A DNA stretch of 64,000 bases. Origin: Limnephilus marmoratus (lineage: Eukaryota > Arthropoda > Insecta > Trichoptera > Limnephilidae). A model generated the notes under the pieces. The model saw only the letters and a list, made by a program, of their open reading frames with translations, was not told the origin of the DNA and made no database searches. This document shows, piece after piece, positions 33,372 to 44,879 of this stretch. Each line of letters begins with the position of its first letter. The stretch's first letter is position 1. Made by a program: the position numbers and the translations under genes. The stretch is from contig OU862928.1 of the NCBI GenBank assembly GCA_917880885.1, forward strand, positions 10,373,721 through 10,437,720, written 5' to 3'.

Positions 33372-34131
33372 AGCCTTTACAGTCTCTATGTCAAGACGTT
33401 TAAGACCCAGTTGCAACAATATGAATTCTGCGAGGTCTTTTATTTTCAATTGCTTCAGCGCGGCGATGTTCGTGGAGTATGCATCTGCAAAATTCTCTAA
33501 AGAAGCGAGCGTGGCCGAGTTAACTGGAGGTAATTTCAGCAATCGGTCAAAGTATAATTCAGCGAGAACGCGTTGATCATTATACTTAGTACACAATGCG
33601 TCCCAGATAACTTGATAATTTGTACCTGTAGGCGTAATAGCTTTGCAAATACTTAATGCTATCTGTATCATCCAGAGAACATTAATGCTACTGTATCATC
33701 CAGAGAATCATTCAAATGTATAACTGAATGATATGTTTCATAAAAAAGAGACCAACTATCCAAATTCCCGTTAAAGCACGCTATTTCCAATGCGGGTAGC
33801 TTAATTTGACGGCGAGGTTTCGCAACCGGATTAGACAGCATATTTGCTTCTGTATATTTAATAACACCGAAGAGTTCTTCAAATGCATTTAATTGAGAAT
33901 ATTCAGCGATTGCTTCCGGATTCAATTCCAGTTCGCAATCCACCTTTTCATCTAATATTGTTATAAATTCAGAAAGAATTTTTTCAACAGTAGTTGCGCC
34001 TGATAAAAAAGATTGGCGATCGTAAATGCTTTCTGAAGCTTTCCTTATCTTGTCATACACCGACTGTAGGCTCGCAAAGCTAGCTGCTAGTTTAGCATTT
34101 AAACGTTTGAGACGTCTTCCATCCCGAGACA
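33371..34131 (-). pseudogene. gag: BEL/Pao gag N-terminus (copy 2)
   Basis: Starts MSRDGRRLKRLNAKLA with the ATG at 34129-34131 and stays open past the site where copy 1 has TAG (LPALEIACFNGNLDSWSLFY). It then reaches HLNDSLDDT, where the same 28-bp duplication seen in copy 1 breaks the frame (33668-33700). The lesion therefore predates the segmental duplication. The LINE interrupts the frame at 33370. This is the 5' gag of the original element. Confidence 0.85.
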
Positions 34132-34192
34132 TTTTCTTTATTCCGGTTATATTTACAAATATGAAACGTAAAACAACTAAAAATGCGGTTAA

Positions 34193-34389
34193 CCTGTCAT
34201 TTGCCAGGAACGCGCCGGCGCGCGAGAATCGAATTTCAAAAATGAATATTAATTCAAATAATTTGGATGAGATTTTAAATTTTATTCCATTAATATATAA
34301 CATAAAATAAAGCTTAAAATAGCTTCCTCCATTCTTGTTCTTAAGGTAATTTAAAAAAGGTAAGGTAAAAAACCCTGGCCTTTGACAGG
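34193..34389. mobile_element. piggyBac-like MITE (197 bp)
   Basis: Starts CCTGTCATTTGCCAGG and ends CCTGGCCTTTGACAGG (imperfect 16-bp TIRs), flanked on both sides by TTAA (34189-34192, 34390-34393). TTAA targeting and CC..GG termini fit piggyBac-type elements. Copy 1 of the duplication shows the matching empty site, a single TTAA at 31352-31355. Confidence 0.85.
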
Positions 34390-34750
34390 TTAAAGGGTAT
34401 GCGGTATGATGTATGCGGTTAAAGGGTATGCGGTATGCGATACGCGGTATGCGATATGCGGTATAAGGTATGCGGTATTCGATACGCGGTATGCGGTATA
34501 AGGTATGCGGTTTGCTATACGCGGTATGCGGTATGCGATATGCGGTATACGATATAAGGTATAAGGTATGCGGTATAAGGTATGCGGTATGATGTATGCG
34601 GTTTGAGGTAAGGGGTATGCGGTATGCGGTTAAAGGGTATGCGGTATGATGTATGCGGTTTGAGGTAAGGGGTATGCGGTATGCGGAATGCGGTATGCGG
34701 TATGCGATACGCGGTATGCGATATGCGGTATAAGGTATGCGGTATGATGA
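34390..34750. repeat. GCGGTAT-type satellite in the element leader
   Basis: About 360 bp of TATGCGG/TATGCGA/TATAAGG heptamer variants, with 29-bp sub-blocks (TATGCGGTATGATGTATGCGG) repeated. It lies between the gag start and the primer site of the old BEL/Pao element and supplied the satellite now found between the duplicates. Confidence 0.85.
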
Positions 34751-35264
34751 GTCTGTATTATTTATGCGGAATTAATTAATTAATATATTAATTAATATAT
34801 TCAATTAATTCACTGTAATCCACTCACTGGGTTAAATTGACTGTTGCGCGGTGTAAAGGTTAACGGAATACGCCGTGCACAGAGCGGGTAAAGAAAGTTA
34901 TTTATTGCGTTTATTATCATTAACAAATCATAAATATTGCGATCATAATATTATTCCACTTTGTAATGATATCCAATAATACAAATATTAAGAAATAATC
35001 GTATTATTTGTAAGGTAGGTAAATGCGATTTTATCAGCAAAATACAACTACATAAGTTATCAGAAATAAATATCAAAAGGATGCCTCGTATTTATTTATT
35101 CTAACAGCGGGTAAATATGTTATTTCCAACGTAATGAAATAATTATGGAAACAAATTACTCATGTAGGTATATCAAACCGTTAATGCGGGTAATTATTTT
35201 TGTGCGATGTTATAAAACGTAATCTCACTCTGCTGATTTTTATTAATATTGTGGTTCAAATATA

Positions 35265-35280
35265 CGGCTCGCTAGGATCA
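35265..35280 (-). promoter_or_regulatory. tRNA-Tyr-like primer-binding site
   Basis: Minus strand TGATCCTAGCGAGCCG, 4 bases after the 32-bp terminal repeat. It resembles the complement of a tRNA-Tyr 3' end (TGGTCCT..CGAGCCG). The young BEL/Pao element uses the same type of site (54476-54491), which supports the assignment. Confidence 0.65.
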
Positions 35281-35284
35281 AAAA

Positions 35285-35316
35285 TGTATGTGTAGGTATT
35301 AGTATGTGCGTAACCA
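35285..35316 (-). repeat. 5' terminal direct repeat (32-bp 'LTR') of the old BEL/Pao element
   Basis: Identical to 22575-22606. Bounded on one side by target duplication CATAC (35317-35321) and on the other, after 4 bases, by the primer-binding site. Confidence 0.75.
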
Positions 35317-35630
35317 CATACTGTACTATTAACTTAAACATAACACAATTAACGGAAAAAGCAGCCAAACAAAAGATATTCGGTTTTATATAAGTCTATA
35401 CATGATTATCACAAAAGTAGTACGTTGTGATAGTAATAAGTAATAACACATGGCTAGTTTTAAGATCGCTATTCATGATAAATATCACCTCAAAGCATTG
35501 TCAAACATGTCATAAATCATGTTCTTTCATATTATGTAATACGAATTGTTAATTTCAGCTCCGTTGTAATTTATCCTTCTGTTACACGGGTCGTTTGTGA
35601 GCAAAATTAAAAATTTGTTAAGGCGATATC

Positions 35631-38600
35631 CAGGGCTAGGCATATTTGAATTACTTGTAATTGAAATACGTATTTGAAATACAAATACGTATTTTGTATT
35701 TGTATTTCAATTACTTCCTAACAATTTATTTTGTAATTGATATTTCAATTACCTGCTGCTGATGTATTTTGTAATTTGTATTTCAAATACTTTTGGCTTC
35801 AAAATACATTTTCAAATACATTTAGCTATCTTAATAATGATAATGAAAAATAAACTGACATGGTAATACATAGACTAAAAACGCTTTAATCTTGTACATT
35901 TGTCCTATTGGCCTGTGCTAGCACTCTTACTAATGATTATTTGTAGTTCTCTTATCATTGCTTTATAATGTACTGTACATTTTTTATTATTATTGTCCAG
36001 TGGCTATAATAGCACTATTTTTGTACATTTTGTATTATATTATATTATACTTGTCATAGCTTTGTATTGTACATTTTTGTATCATAGTGTTAGATCAAGC
36101 ACTGTAGGAATAATTTGACTGAATACTAGATTATTTTTAACTTAATTACTGTAGAGCGCACTTGAAGTGAAATAACACAAAACTGCACTATACAAATGTC
36201 ATTTATATGTATAAAAATGAGTCCTTGTTTCCCTTGGTTACGCCATAACTTCAGAACGACTTTACCTATTTTTTTAAAGTTTTCTAATACCTACTTTGTA
36301 GAAGGTTTTTAGGGAAATAAAAATTATGAAAATTATACAGAAATTTGGATAATTTCAGAAAAATTAACGACTATTTTAACTTCGCACGTTTGATGAAATT
36401 GAATTTAGCAGGCAGCTGTTTTTTTGTAATCAAAGAATTGTCTATGGTTTTTTTAAATTATAGATATTTTAGATAGGTACCTACGTTAGGTACCAGATTT
36501 GATTGATTGTTCTTGTAATACACAAAAATGAATATTTGTAATATGTGAAAAATGAAAATTTGAAAAAAAAAATTAATAGCTGGCACGCAAGTTGTTTGAA
36601 AACTGAATGTACTGGGACTGAATATATCGAACGCGGGAGGGGGGTTGGCGGGAGAAACAATTTATTTCTTTGAAAGTGGCATTGCAACACATGCCGGAAA
36701 ACTGCCAGTGTTATAATAATAATAATAATTATTATATAACACCTATATGTCCTATATCAAAAGTAACTTGTAAAGTTTTGTGGTATTATTCATCTATAGA
36801 CCGGGAGGGGAGATAGGTAAATCCTACGTCATCGACTACATGGATGAAACTACTTTTAAGTGATAATGGGCATTTAGAAAACCTTTAAAAAGCTGGTCTG
36901 CCGGGTCGCCTCTTGGCAGGAGCCGCGCAGTCATGGAAATAGTCAGCGATTTTTTTGGTCAAAATTACGTCATTGACTACACGAACGGGAATGGTCTCAT
37001 ATGATAAAGGACGATTAGAAAATGAGAAAAAGCAGGTCTGCCAACCGGCAGCCTGGCAAGTTCGGAGGCAGCCGGCGTCAAAGTGGGGAAAAATTTGGTC
37101 GATTTTACGTCATCGACTACACGAATGAAACCAATGAATAACTATAGTCCAGATCATTCCATATAAGAATTTTGTGGTCTGCCGACCAGCAGCCTGGCAA
37201 ATTTTTGTGTACGATTTTTTAAAGTTTTTTTTTTTTTTTTTTTTTTAATTTTTCGTTTATCTTTATTATTATTTTTATTTCACTATATTTTTAAAAACTT
37301 TGAATGCCATATTTTAAAAAAATAAGGGAAAAATGTAAAAAGAAATAATTTAAGAGTTCCCAGTGTACCCATCCGTCAGGCGAGCCTTTAGACGCCAAAC
37401 CACTTACGAAACCTGCCGCGGAGCCCCTCACCGCTATCGCGTGTTAATATTTTTGTACAAATTTATAATAATAATAGTCCTTTTAAGATTGCCTAATAGT
37501 CCATAGTAGTTGGAAGTTCGAACAACCAACCCACCGTCGCCGTAAGAGCTGCGTTCGTCAGACAAACGACGGAAATTTCCGAACCCCGTCCGTTTCATAT
37601 CGGTTTCGCTAGCCCTGCTGCATCGATTACATCAAATATAAGATCAAAACTAACGAAAACCTGTAGTCTAAATCATCCCATTTATGAATTCTTTCGTCTG
37701 CCGACCAGCAGCCTGGCAATATACGATCTTTTAAAATTAAATTTTTTTTTTAAATAAAAAAAAAATATTTTCAATATCTTTATTATTATTTTTATTTGAA
37801 TATGGTTTTAAAAACTTAGAATGCAAGATTTTAAATAAAATAAGTTGTAATCATAAAAAAATTAATTTTGAGTGTTCCGAGTGTACCCATCGGACGGGAG
37901 AGCCTTTTGACGTGAAACAACTTACTGGAAATTGGCCGCGGAGCCCTTCGCCGTCAACGCATGCTCATATTTTTAAACAAATTTATAATAATATAAGTCT
38001 TTTTAAGATAACCTAATATTTCATAGTGGTTGGAAGTTCGAACAACCACCGCACCGTCGCCATAAGAACTGCGTTCGTCCGAAAAACGACGGAAATTTCC
38101 GAACCCCGTCCGTTTCATATCGGTTTCGCTTGCCCTGCTGCATCGATTACATCGAATACAAGATCGAAACTAATTAAAACCTGTAGTATAGATCATCCCA
38201 TTTATGACTTCGTTCGTCTGCCGCCCAGCAGCCTGGCAGTTTTTTGTGTACGATCTTTTAAAGTTATTTTTTTTTTTTAATTAAAAAAAAATATTTTCAT
38301 TGTATATATTATTATTTTTATTTCAATATGGTTTTAAAAAATTGGAATGCCAGATTAAAAAAAAAAGTGGCAATGATAAAAAAATTAATTTAAGTGTTTC
38401 GAGTGTACCAACCGGGCTATAATATGGGCACGCAATGGCAGCGAAGGGCTTCGCGGCCAATTTCCAGTAAGTTTTTTCGCGTCGAAAGGCTCTCCCGTCC
38501 GATGGGTACAATCGGAACACTCAAAATTTATTTTTTTATGATTACAACTTATTTTATTTAAAATCTTGCATTCTAAGTTTTTAAAACCATATTCAAATAA

Positions 38601-40160
38601 AAATAATAATAAGATATTAAAAATATTTTTTTTTTAATTTGAAAAAAATTAAAACTTTTAAAGATCGTACACAAAAAAACTGCCAGGTTGCTGGTCAGCA
38701 GACCAAGAAAGTCATAAATGAAATAATTTGTATTACAGGTTTTTGTTAGTTTCGATCTTGTATTCGATGTAATCGATGCAGCAGGGCAAGCGAAACCGAT
38801 ATGAAACGGACGGGGTTCGGAAATTTCCGTCGTTTTTCGGACGAACGCAGCTCTTATGGCGACGGTTATTAGGTTATCTTAAAAAGATAATATGATAAAT
38901 TTGTTTAATAATATGGGCACGCGTTGGCGGCGAAGGACTCCGCGGCCAGTTTCCAGTAAGTTGTTTCGCGTCGAAAGGCTCTCCCGTCCGATGGGTACAC
39001 TCCGAACACTCAAAATTATTTTTTTTATGATTACAACTTATTTTAATTAAAAATTTTAATTCTAAGTTTTTAAAACCATATTCAAATAAAAATGATAATA
39101 AAGATATTGAAAATATATTTTTTTAATTTTTTTTTTTTAATTTTAAAAGATCCTACACAAAAACAGCCAGGCTGCTGGTCGGTAGACCAAGGAAGTCATA
39201 AATAGGATGATCTAGACTACAGGTTTTCGTTAGTTTCGATCTTGTATTCGATGTAATCGATGCAGCAGGGCAAGCGAAACCGATATGAAACGGACGGGGT
39301 TCGGAAATTTCCATCGTTTTTCGTACGAACGCAGCTCTTATGGCGACGGTGCGGTGGTTGTTCGAACTTCCAATCACTGTGGACTATTAGGTCATCTTAA
39401 AAAGACTTATATTATTATAAATTGGTTTATTAATATGGCACGCGTTGACGGCGAAGGGCTCCGCGGCCAGTTTCCAGTAAGTTGTTTCACGTCGAAAGGC
39501 TCTCCCGTCCGATTCGTGTAGACCATTCCCGTTCGTGTAGTCGATGACGTAATTTTGACCAAAAAAATCGCTGACTATTTCCATGACTGCGCGGCTCCTG
39601 CCAAGAGGCGCACCGGCAGACCAGCTTTTTTAAGGTTTTCTAAATGCCCATTATCATTTAAAAGTAGTTTCATTCATGTAGTCGATGACGTAGCGTTTAC
39701 CTATCTCCCCTCCCGGTCTACTAATAAAGATGTTAATACCACAAAAGTTTTAATAAAGTTTCATCTTTATTAAATGAATAATACAACATAACTTTACAAG
39801 TGGAGCGGAGACGAGATGTGTCTTCTAAGCAATATGATTGGTCATTTTTTGCACGTCTCTGTTACAATCAACTCTGTTACACTCTGTTCACTCTGCTCAG
39901 CTTTGCTTATTTGGAAACGCACCCTTAAATAATAGGGCACTTACGAAAATTAATTGTAACTAAAGGTTCTACCAAAATCAAATGTATTTTGTATTTTGAA
40001 GGTATTTGAAATTAAAAAAATGTGAAAATACTGTATTTTGTATTTGTATTTCAAATACATGACTTGAAAGATTTTGTATTTCGTATTTTAAATACATGCG
40101 AAAAAGTATTTTGTAATTTGTATTTTAATTACAGCAACGCATGTATTTTGCCCAGCCCTG
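35631..40160. mobile_element. hAT-type non-autonomous transposon carrying a foldback element
   Basis: Ends CAGGGCTAGGCA (left) and the complement of CAGGGCTGGGCAAAATAC (right), flanked by a perfect 8-bp duplication GCGATATC (35623-35630 and 40161-40168), the hAT signature. Subterminal DNA at both ends is rich in GTATTTGTATTTCAAATAC strings. No transposase frame is visible. About 3 kb of the interior is a foldback element, so the hAT part itself is about 1.5 kb. Confidence 0.9.
36765..39803. mobile_element. Foldback-like element with inverted arrays
   Basis: The outer ends mirror each other (ACTTGTAAAG at the left; CTTTACAAGT at the right), as do the CCGGGAGGGGAGATAGG blocks (36801 and about 39700). 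Each arm holds two to three units of roughly 500 bp with TACGTCATCGACTACA, CAGCAGCCTGGCA and ACGGAAATTTCCGAACCCCG blocks, inverted around about 38330. A 70-odd codon frame (NNHRTVAIR, then EISEPRPFHIGFACPAAS) occurs in units of both arms. No known transposase is present. The target duplication is not clear. Confidence 0.8.
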
Positions 40161-40168
40161 GCGATATC

Positions 40169-40805
40169 TATGTATATTACTAATTGTTTTTAGATCTATG
40201 GGAAAATCTACACTTTCAATCTCTTGAGAATTGTGATTTTCGCACTTATCATGTTTTTAAAAATCTAATACCACATATCTTCACTTTCTTATCTCTAAGC
40301 TTACGTGCACCAATAAACAATGTAAGTGTTTCGGGTTTATGGTTTTTATCAACAGCGTACCAATTACTTCAATTAATAAAAAGGAGTCATGATTAAAATT
40401 GCATGATGTATTGAGTCACCAGTGACTCAGTATTGAACCAATGTTTTGAAAAAATGTTTTTGATAAATTAACATAATTTCCTATTATATTACCTATTTTG
40501 CCACAAGTTTATGAACCAAAATACCTTGAAATTAGCATGAATAACATTATAAGAAATGTCAAGTGATGAATAATTTCTAGTTTAGAATATTAAATCTCTC
40601 AATTCAATACGAGTTTCTGGAATTATGTCAGATTTTGACATCATATTATTTTGAACGGTGTAGCTAATTGGCTTTTAATTAATTAATATTTATGTAGAAA
40701 ACCAATATCCTGAAAGAAGACAGAATCTAAATAATATACTTATATGTATATCTACAATATTATTTGTAAAGACACTACGATCTTGTGTGAAAAAAACAAA
40801 CGTAA
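40169..40805. other. AT-rich intergenic DNA
   Basis: No gene is recognised. A 70-codon plus frame begins at 40184 inside flanking AT-rich DNA and has no domain. Confidence 0.35.
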
Positions 40806-40811
40806 TATCTT

Positions 40812-41575
40812 CTCTTGTTCACACGAGGACAGGACAATGTTGTTTTGTCCCAGCTCCGGATCCATTGTCATAGTGTAAACAGAAGTTTGGAGGATAGGAC
40901 AACGAACTAAGCCACTGTTCTAGAGATAGACGGGTAGCAGGATAATGTAATCGAATCACGTTTTCGGCGGTGCTCTCGGCGGTGCTAGGATATCTTGTTT
41001 CGACTTAAAAATGTCGCGTAAATGGAACGCGGAAGAATTTGATAAATTGATAACCATATATAGTAAGCACGATCGTTTATGACGCTTTAATTGCCCATAT
41101 TATAGGGAAAGCAGAGGGGGAAAACGCAGCGGAGGCAATTGTTTCTGCTATGTAAATGCCGGGTTTACTGTATTATGCTGAACTTTTGGCAAAACTAGGC
41201 TAGCAATTCAAAGTGCTCTTATCTGATGATATTTTCAAGCACATTTTTTACTCCGGGATAAGGATCTTCCACTTCTAATTCTTTAAGGATCATTTGCAGA
41301 CAATCCCAGTTATCTGCACCCCATCCAATTCCTAATCCACAATTCTTTTTATTATTTAGTTCGCCCGCCGACAATTTCAAAACATCTTGGTTTAAGAGAT
41401 CTAATATTATTCGCGAACTCGCACTCGTAACGCGCGTCGTCGTGTATCCATTTTCACAGCATTCCTCATTTGAACTGTAGGTCGAATTGTTATATTATTC
41501 CATCGTTCGCGTCACGGGACAGGACAATATTGCATTGTCTTCTGAATTGTCCTCGTAAGAACTTGCCATAACGAA
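40812..41575. mobile_element. Possible TIR transposon remnant with Myb/SANT-like peptide
   Basis: ACACGAGGACAGGACAAT near 40827 and GGGACAGGACAATATTGCATT plus GTCCTCGTAAGAAC near 41516-41571 give partly inverted, partly direct repeated ends. The plus strand starts MSRKWNAEEFDKLITIYSKH (41010), resembling the start of Myb/SANT- or MADF-type proteins common in PIF/Harbinger elements, and then stops. The minus strand 41224-41470 reads as an unbroken 80-codon frame (TSASSRIILDLLNQDVLKLS, NWDCLQMILKELE). No catalytic domain was seen, so the identity is tentative. Confidence 0.4.
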
Positions 41576-43177
41576 TGCTTCCTCAAAAATTTTCAGAAAT
41601 TTTCAGTAACTAATTACAATGTGCTTTTGAGATCTCAGGCATAACTTTTGTTATTATTCAAATGTAATACATTTTAAAATACCGTTCTTGCCAATATGTG
41701 ACATGTACGTATTTTCGGAGTACCAAAATTATGGTTAAAATGCTAAACTAACGAAGTAAACTCTATTTAAACGCCCGGGTTGCCGGAACTAAAACTAAAA
41801 AAAAAAAAAAAATTAATCTTCTACTAATTATAGTCTTGTTACAATGTACATTTCCATGAAATTGTGGATACTTTGGTTTTGCCCTAGGCAACGATCGGAA
41901 TACCTCGTGGAAAATATTTGAACCCGACCCTACAAGGGATAGATTATGTACGGCAGCCAAATATAGGTACGTAGACTGTACAAAAAATGAAGCCTGTATG
42001 TCTACACAGATCCTTTAGTAGTAGAAGTAGTATGTAAAAAAAATCTATTTTATTGCAATTATTTTTAGAGCACGACTTCATTGCTCTCATAAGCTTGGAC
42101 CGTTCAAATGCCTATTTAACTGTAAAATATGTTAACAAAATCACATCTTCAACTGTTTAATAAAAAAATTAAAAAAATCTATTAAAAAGAATTGAAATCC
42201 GGGTAGTAACTTCTACTCGTAAATATTACATAATAAAAATACAGGTATAATGAAACCCATTTAGTTACCTGTAGACAAAATAATATAAACAAATGTTTAT
42301 TTCTAACTTTGCACATAATGCTCTGGGCAATGCTCTGTTTATCCAGGATTATACGCTAAATCTTTCAGAAGAAAAATCTGTTTGGTTTAGGTAAGTAGGT
42401 ACCTACATCGAGTTGAAATACATTAAGCTTCCCACGAATTCTACTGGACTGTTACATTTCTGTTAATGTTATGTTTTTATTGGGTGTGGATCACCATATG
42501 CTTTTTTTTCAAGAAAGATTCAAAAAGATGAAAGCTTAATACGAAAGTACATTATAGAATGTTTATAAAACATATTTTTCATTAAAAACAAAAACATTTC
42601 ACAAATTACACAGAGTTAATAGGAAGTTTGTACGCGAATGAAAATCATACTGAATTAAAAATGTTGCACGCTGTGGAAATATTTATATGAAACTCGGTTT
42701 AGACTTGTTTAGACTACTATAAATACCTCAATTTAGTTGTTAGTATTAAAAACATGAATGTTCGTTGTACAATAATATTTAGAGTTTGGAGCCGAGTATA
42801 TTTTCAAGCTAATTATTTACCTGGGGGTCTGCAATGTTTGATTTTGTACTGAACCGAGGGTTCCATCGGTGTAAACTAGCGGAATGTTTAAACGCAAGGT
42901 CTCTCGAGGTCTATTAACTTATATTATATATTAATATGTGTCGTATAAGATAACTGTTTTGGGGGATCCCGTTTTTTCTTGCGTTACCTGATGCTAAGCA
43001 TTTTCACACACATACTTCGTAAGATATTTTGATTTACATTATTACTTTATCAACCATCATGCCGTTGCCGAAAGGGTGGGCAAAAATGAAGAACCACCAC
43101 ACAACTCTGTTTTGGCACACGCTCCTCGTTTCATTTACATTCAAACATCGTCTCTAAGATAGTCTTGTGTTATTTCG
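41576..43177. other. AT-rich intergenic DNA
   Basis: No gene or recognisable repeat, apart from an A-run near 41799-41812. Confidence 0.35.
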
Positions 43178-43517
43178 ATTTTTTTTTTACATTAGCTCTA
43201 CACAGGAAGCCCTCAGGAAAGAATTTCCCTCAGGGCCTATTTCATCTTTGGGGATGCTGTATGGAGGGTCTTTTTAGGAAAAGGAAGGAGAGGAAGTTCT
43301 ATGTTATGTCGAGGAAGGCGATGGATTGAGAGAGGTCTCCCTCAACTAGTCTCTCCCGGTCCAGCCCGCTACACAGCAGATGGGCAAACGCATCCGCCGC
43401 CAAGCTCACCCTGTGAACCCGGGCACCCCTGCTAAGTCACCAAACGTAGCGAACCACTTGGGGTGACCTATGACAGGGGTGTTGATTATCCAATAAATGG
43501 TTCCCGGGGCGGCGTTG
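43178..43517 (-). repeat. Repeat family A, minus-strand copy with internal insertion
   Basis: T-run and TTAGCTCTACAC at the left, then GGAAATTCTTTCC-like block, then AACCACTTGGGGTGACC and CCAATAAATGGTTCCCGGGG at the right. It holds extra sequence (GAGAGAGGTCTCCCTCAAC and about 60 bases more) absent from the 9.7-kb copy. Confidence 0.7.
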
Positions 43518-44763
43518 ATCGTGTTGTGTTTTTTTCGAGCGTTCTGACTTTATTTTCCACTAGCTGGTTCCCGGCATGCGTTGCTATGCCATTTAATAAA
43601 CAAATTGTTTCTCCCTGCATGTCCTTTCCCATTCATTCCGTTACCCTTCCACTCCTATTCCTCTCCGCCTCCTCCACCTTACCTCTTCCCAGTCCACTTC
43701 CCCCTTACCCCGTCCCGCGAACCCCCCCTCCGCAAACCCCCTCCCCGCTTTCCCACTCCCTCGTCCCCCCCTGCATTCCATACATTCATTCCTGGTACAT
43801 TTAGTTTTCAAACAGCTCGCGTGCTACCTATTGCAATTTTTTTATACAAACTTCATAATGCCAGAGCTCACCTATACAAACCTTGTCCTGACAATAACGA
43901 ACACAAAACAAAAAGAATTATCCAATTTGGTGCCGTCGTAAGGAAGTTATGCGCGTACATACATTTCGGCGATTCATTTTTATTTATATAGAAGATAGAA
44001 GATAGATAGATAGATAGATTAGAGTTCACATCTACCCACATTCCCTGACACTCCTTGTACGTGCCTAACATATCTAAACGTCTCTTTCAATGTCGTTCAA
44101 TCATATCATTGGTATTTTTCGAATCTCAAATTTTTTTATACGGTCACATCTCTCCTCTTGATATTAATTATTAATAATGTGTCGATTATCTTGGGAAAAT
44201 GTAATCTCGCCAATCTCAAACACCGCACACTTCCATCGTCTAGACAAAATTATACCGTAAAAAGCTCTGTTAGGAAACTAATATTGCACTCCACGGACTG
44301 TGACTAGCAGTATATTATAATACTGAACTTCGTGTAAAATCCGGACAAACTAGAATAGAAATTAAACAAAGGCTGATAGAAATTTCAAAATTTTATTTTA
44401 TTTTAAATACTGTGGTGTTAAAAAATAAAATGACAGTATCTGAGTCGCCGGGCGTATCTCTTAATCTATCAATCAGGTTTTAATGTAGTTGATCTTTAGT
44501 CATTATAATCCACACTGGCAATCTCCCTAACTGCAGAGATACTCAAACCTTAGTACGTCACGTCGGTCTAATGCATCACAATTCTATAGGAGTTTAAACA
44601 AGATTTCTATTTCAAAAACAATACTTGAGGTACGTATCTATAACTTTTCAGAAGGCTATTTTAATATCCTGATTGAATCGGCCCATTCACGCGTAAATCT
44701 ATTTGAACTTGATTGAATACAAATCAAAATTTAAAATATTTAAAGCGACACAATACTCTAAAA
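43518..44763. other. Transposon scraps and low-complexity DNA
   Basis: CTAGCTGGTTCCCGGCATGCG at 43560 resembles the CTAG ends further right. A C-rich low-complexity tract follows (43660-43770). CCAGAGCTCAC near 43861 is shared with the Helitron-like units, then a GATAGATA microsatellite (43990-44020). At 44030-44170 the minus strand shows weak similarity to the LRWFGHV part of the LINE remnant at 2.5 kb. No gene is called. Confidence 0.4.
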
Positions 44764-44879
44764 CTAGCGGGGCCCGTTGCAAAAGCAACTAACGGGTTAA
44801 AACACTGTGCGATTTGACGTGTGAACGTGGATGCAGCGAGGAGGAGTGTGTGTTAAATTAAATATATGAAGAAACTGAG

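Larger units (their letters stand above)
31568..34188. repeat. Tandem segmental duplication, copy 2
   Basis: Matches copy 1 with an offset of 2833 bp at the left and 2837 bp at the right. The offset change comes from microsatellite and poly-A length. Unlike copy 1 it continues into a piggyBac-like MITE at TTAA and then satellite. Confidence 0.95.
22575..35316 (-). mobile_element. Old BEL/Pao retrotransposon with nested insertions and internal duplication
   Basis: Direct repeats of 32 bp (22575-22606 and 35285-35316) bound the element, with 5-bp target duplication CATAC (22570-22574 and 35317-35321). On the minus strand come a tRNA-Tyr-like primer site, a leader with a GCGGTAT satellite, gag, a fused protease and RT, RNase H, an integrase remnant and a polypurine tract. 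RT palm and most of the integrase core are deleted. Nested inside are a LINE (in both gag copies), a piggyBac-like MITE, a Gypsy derivative and a SINE. The element is non-functional. Confidence 0.8.

Noticed and set aside
43463..43991. Overlapping proline-rich frames
   Set aside because: Caused by a C-rich low-complexity tract after a family A repeat. No conservation or domain.
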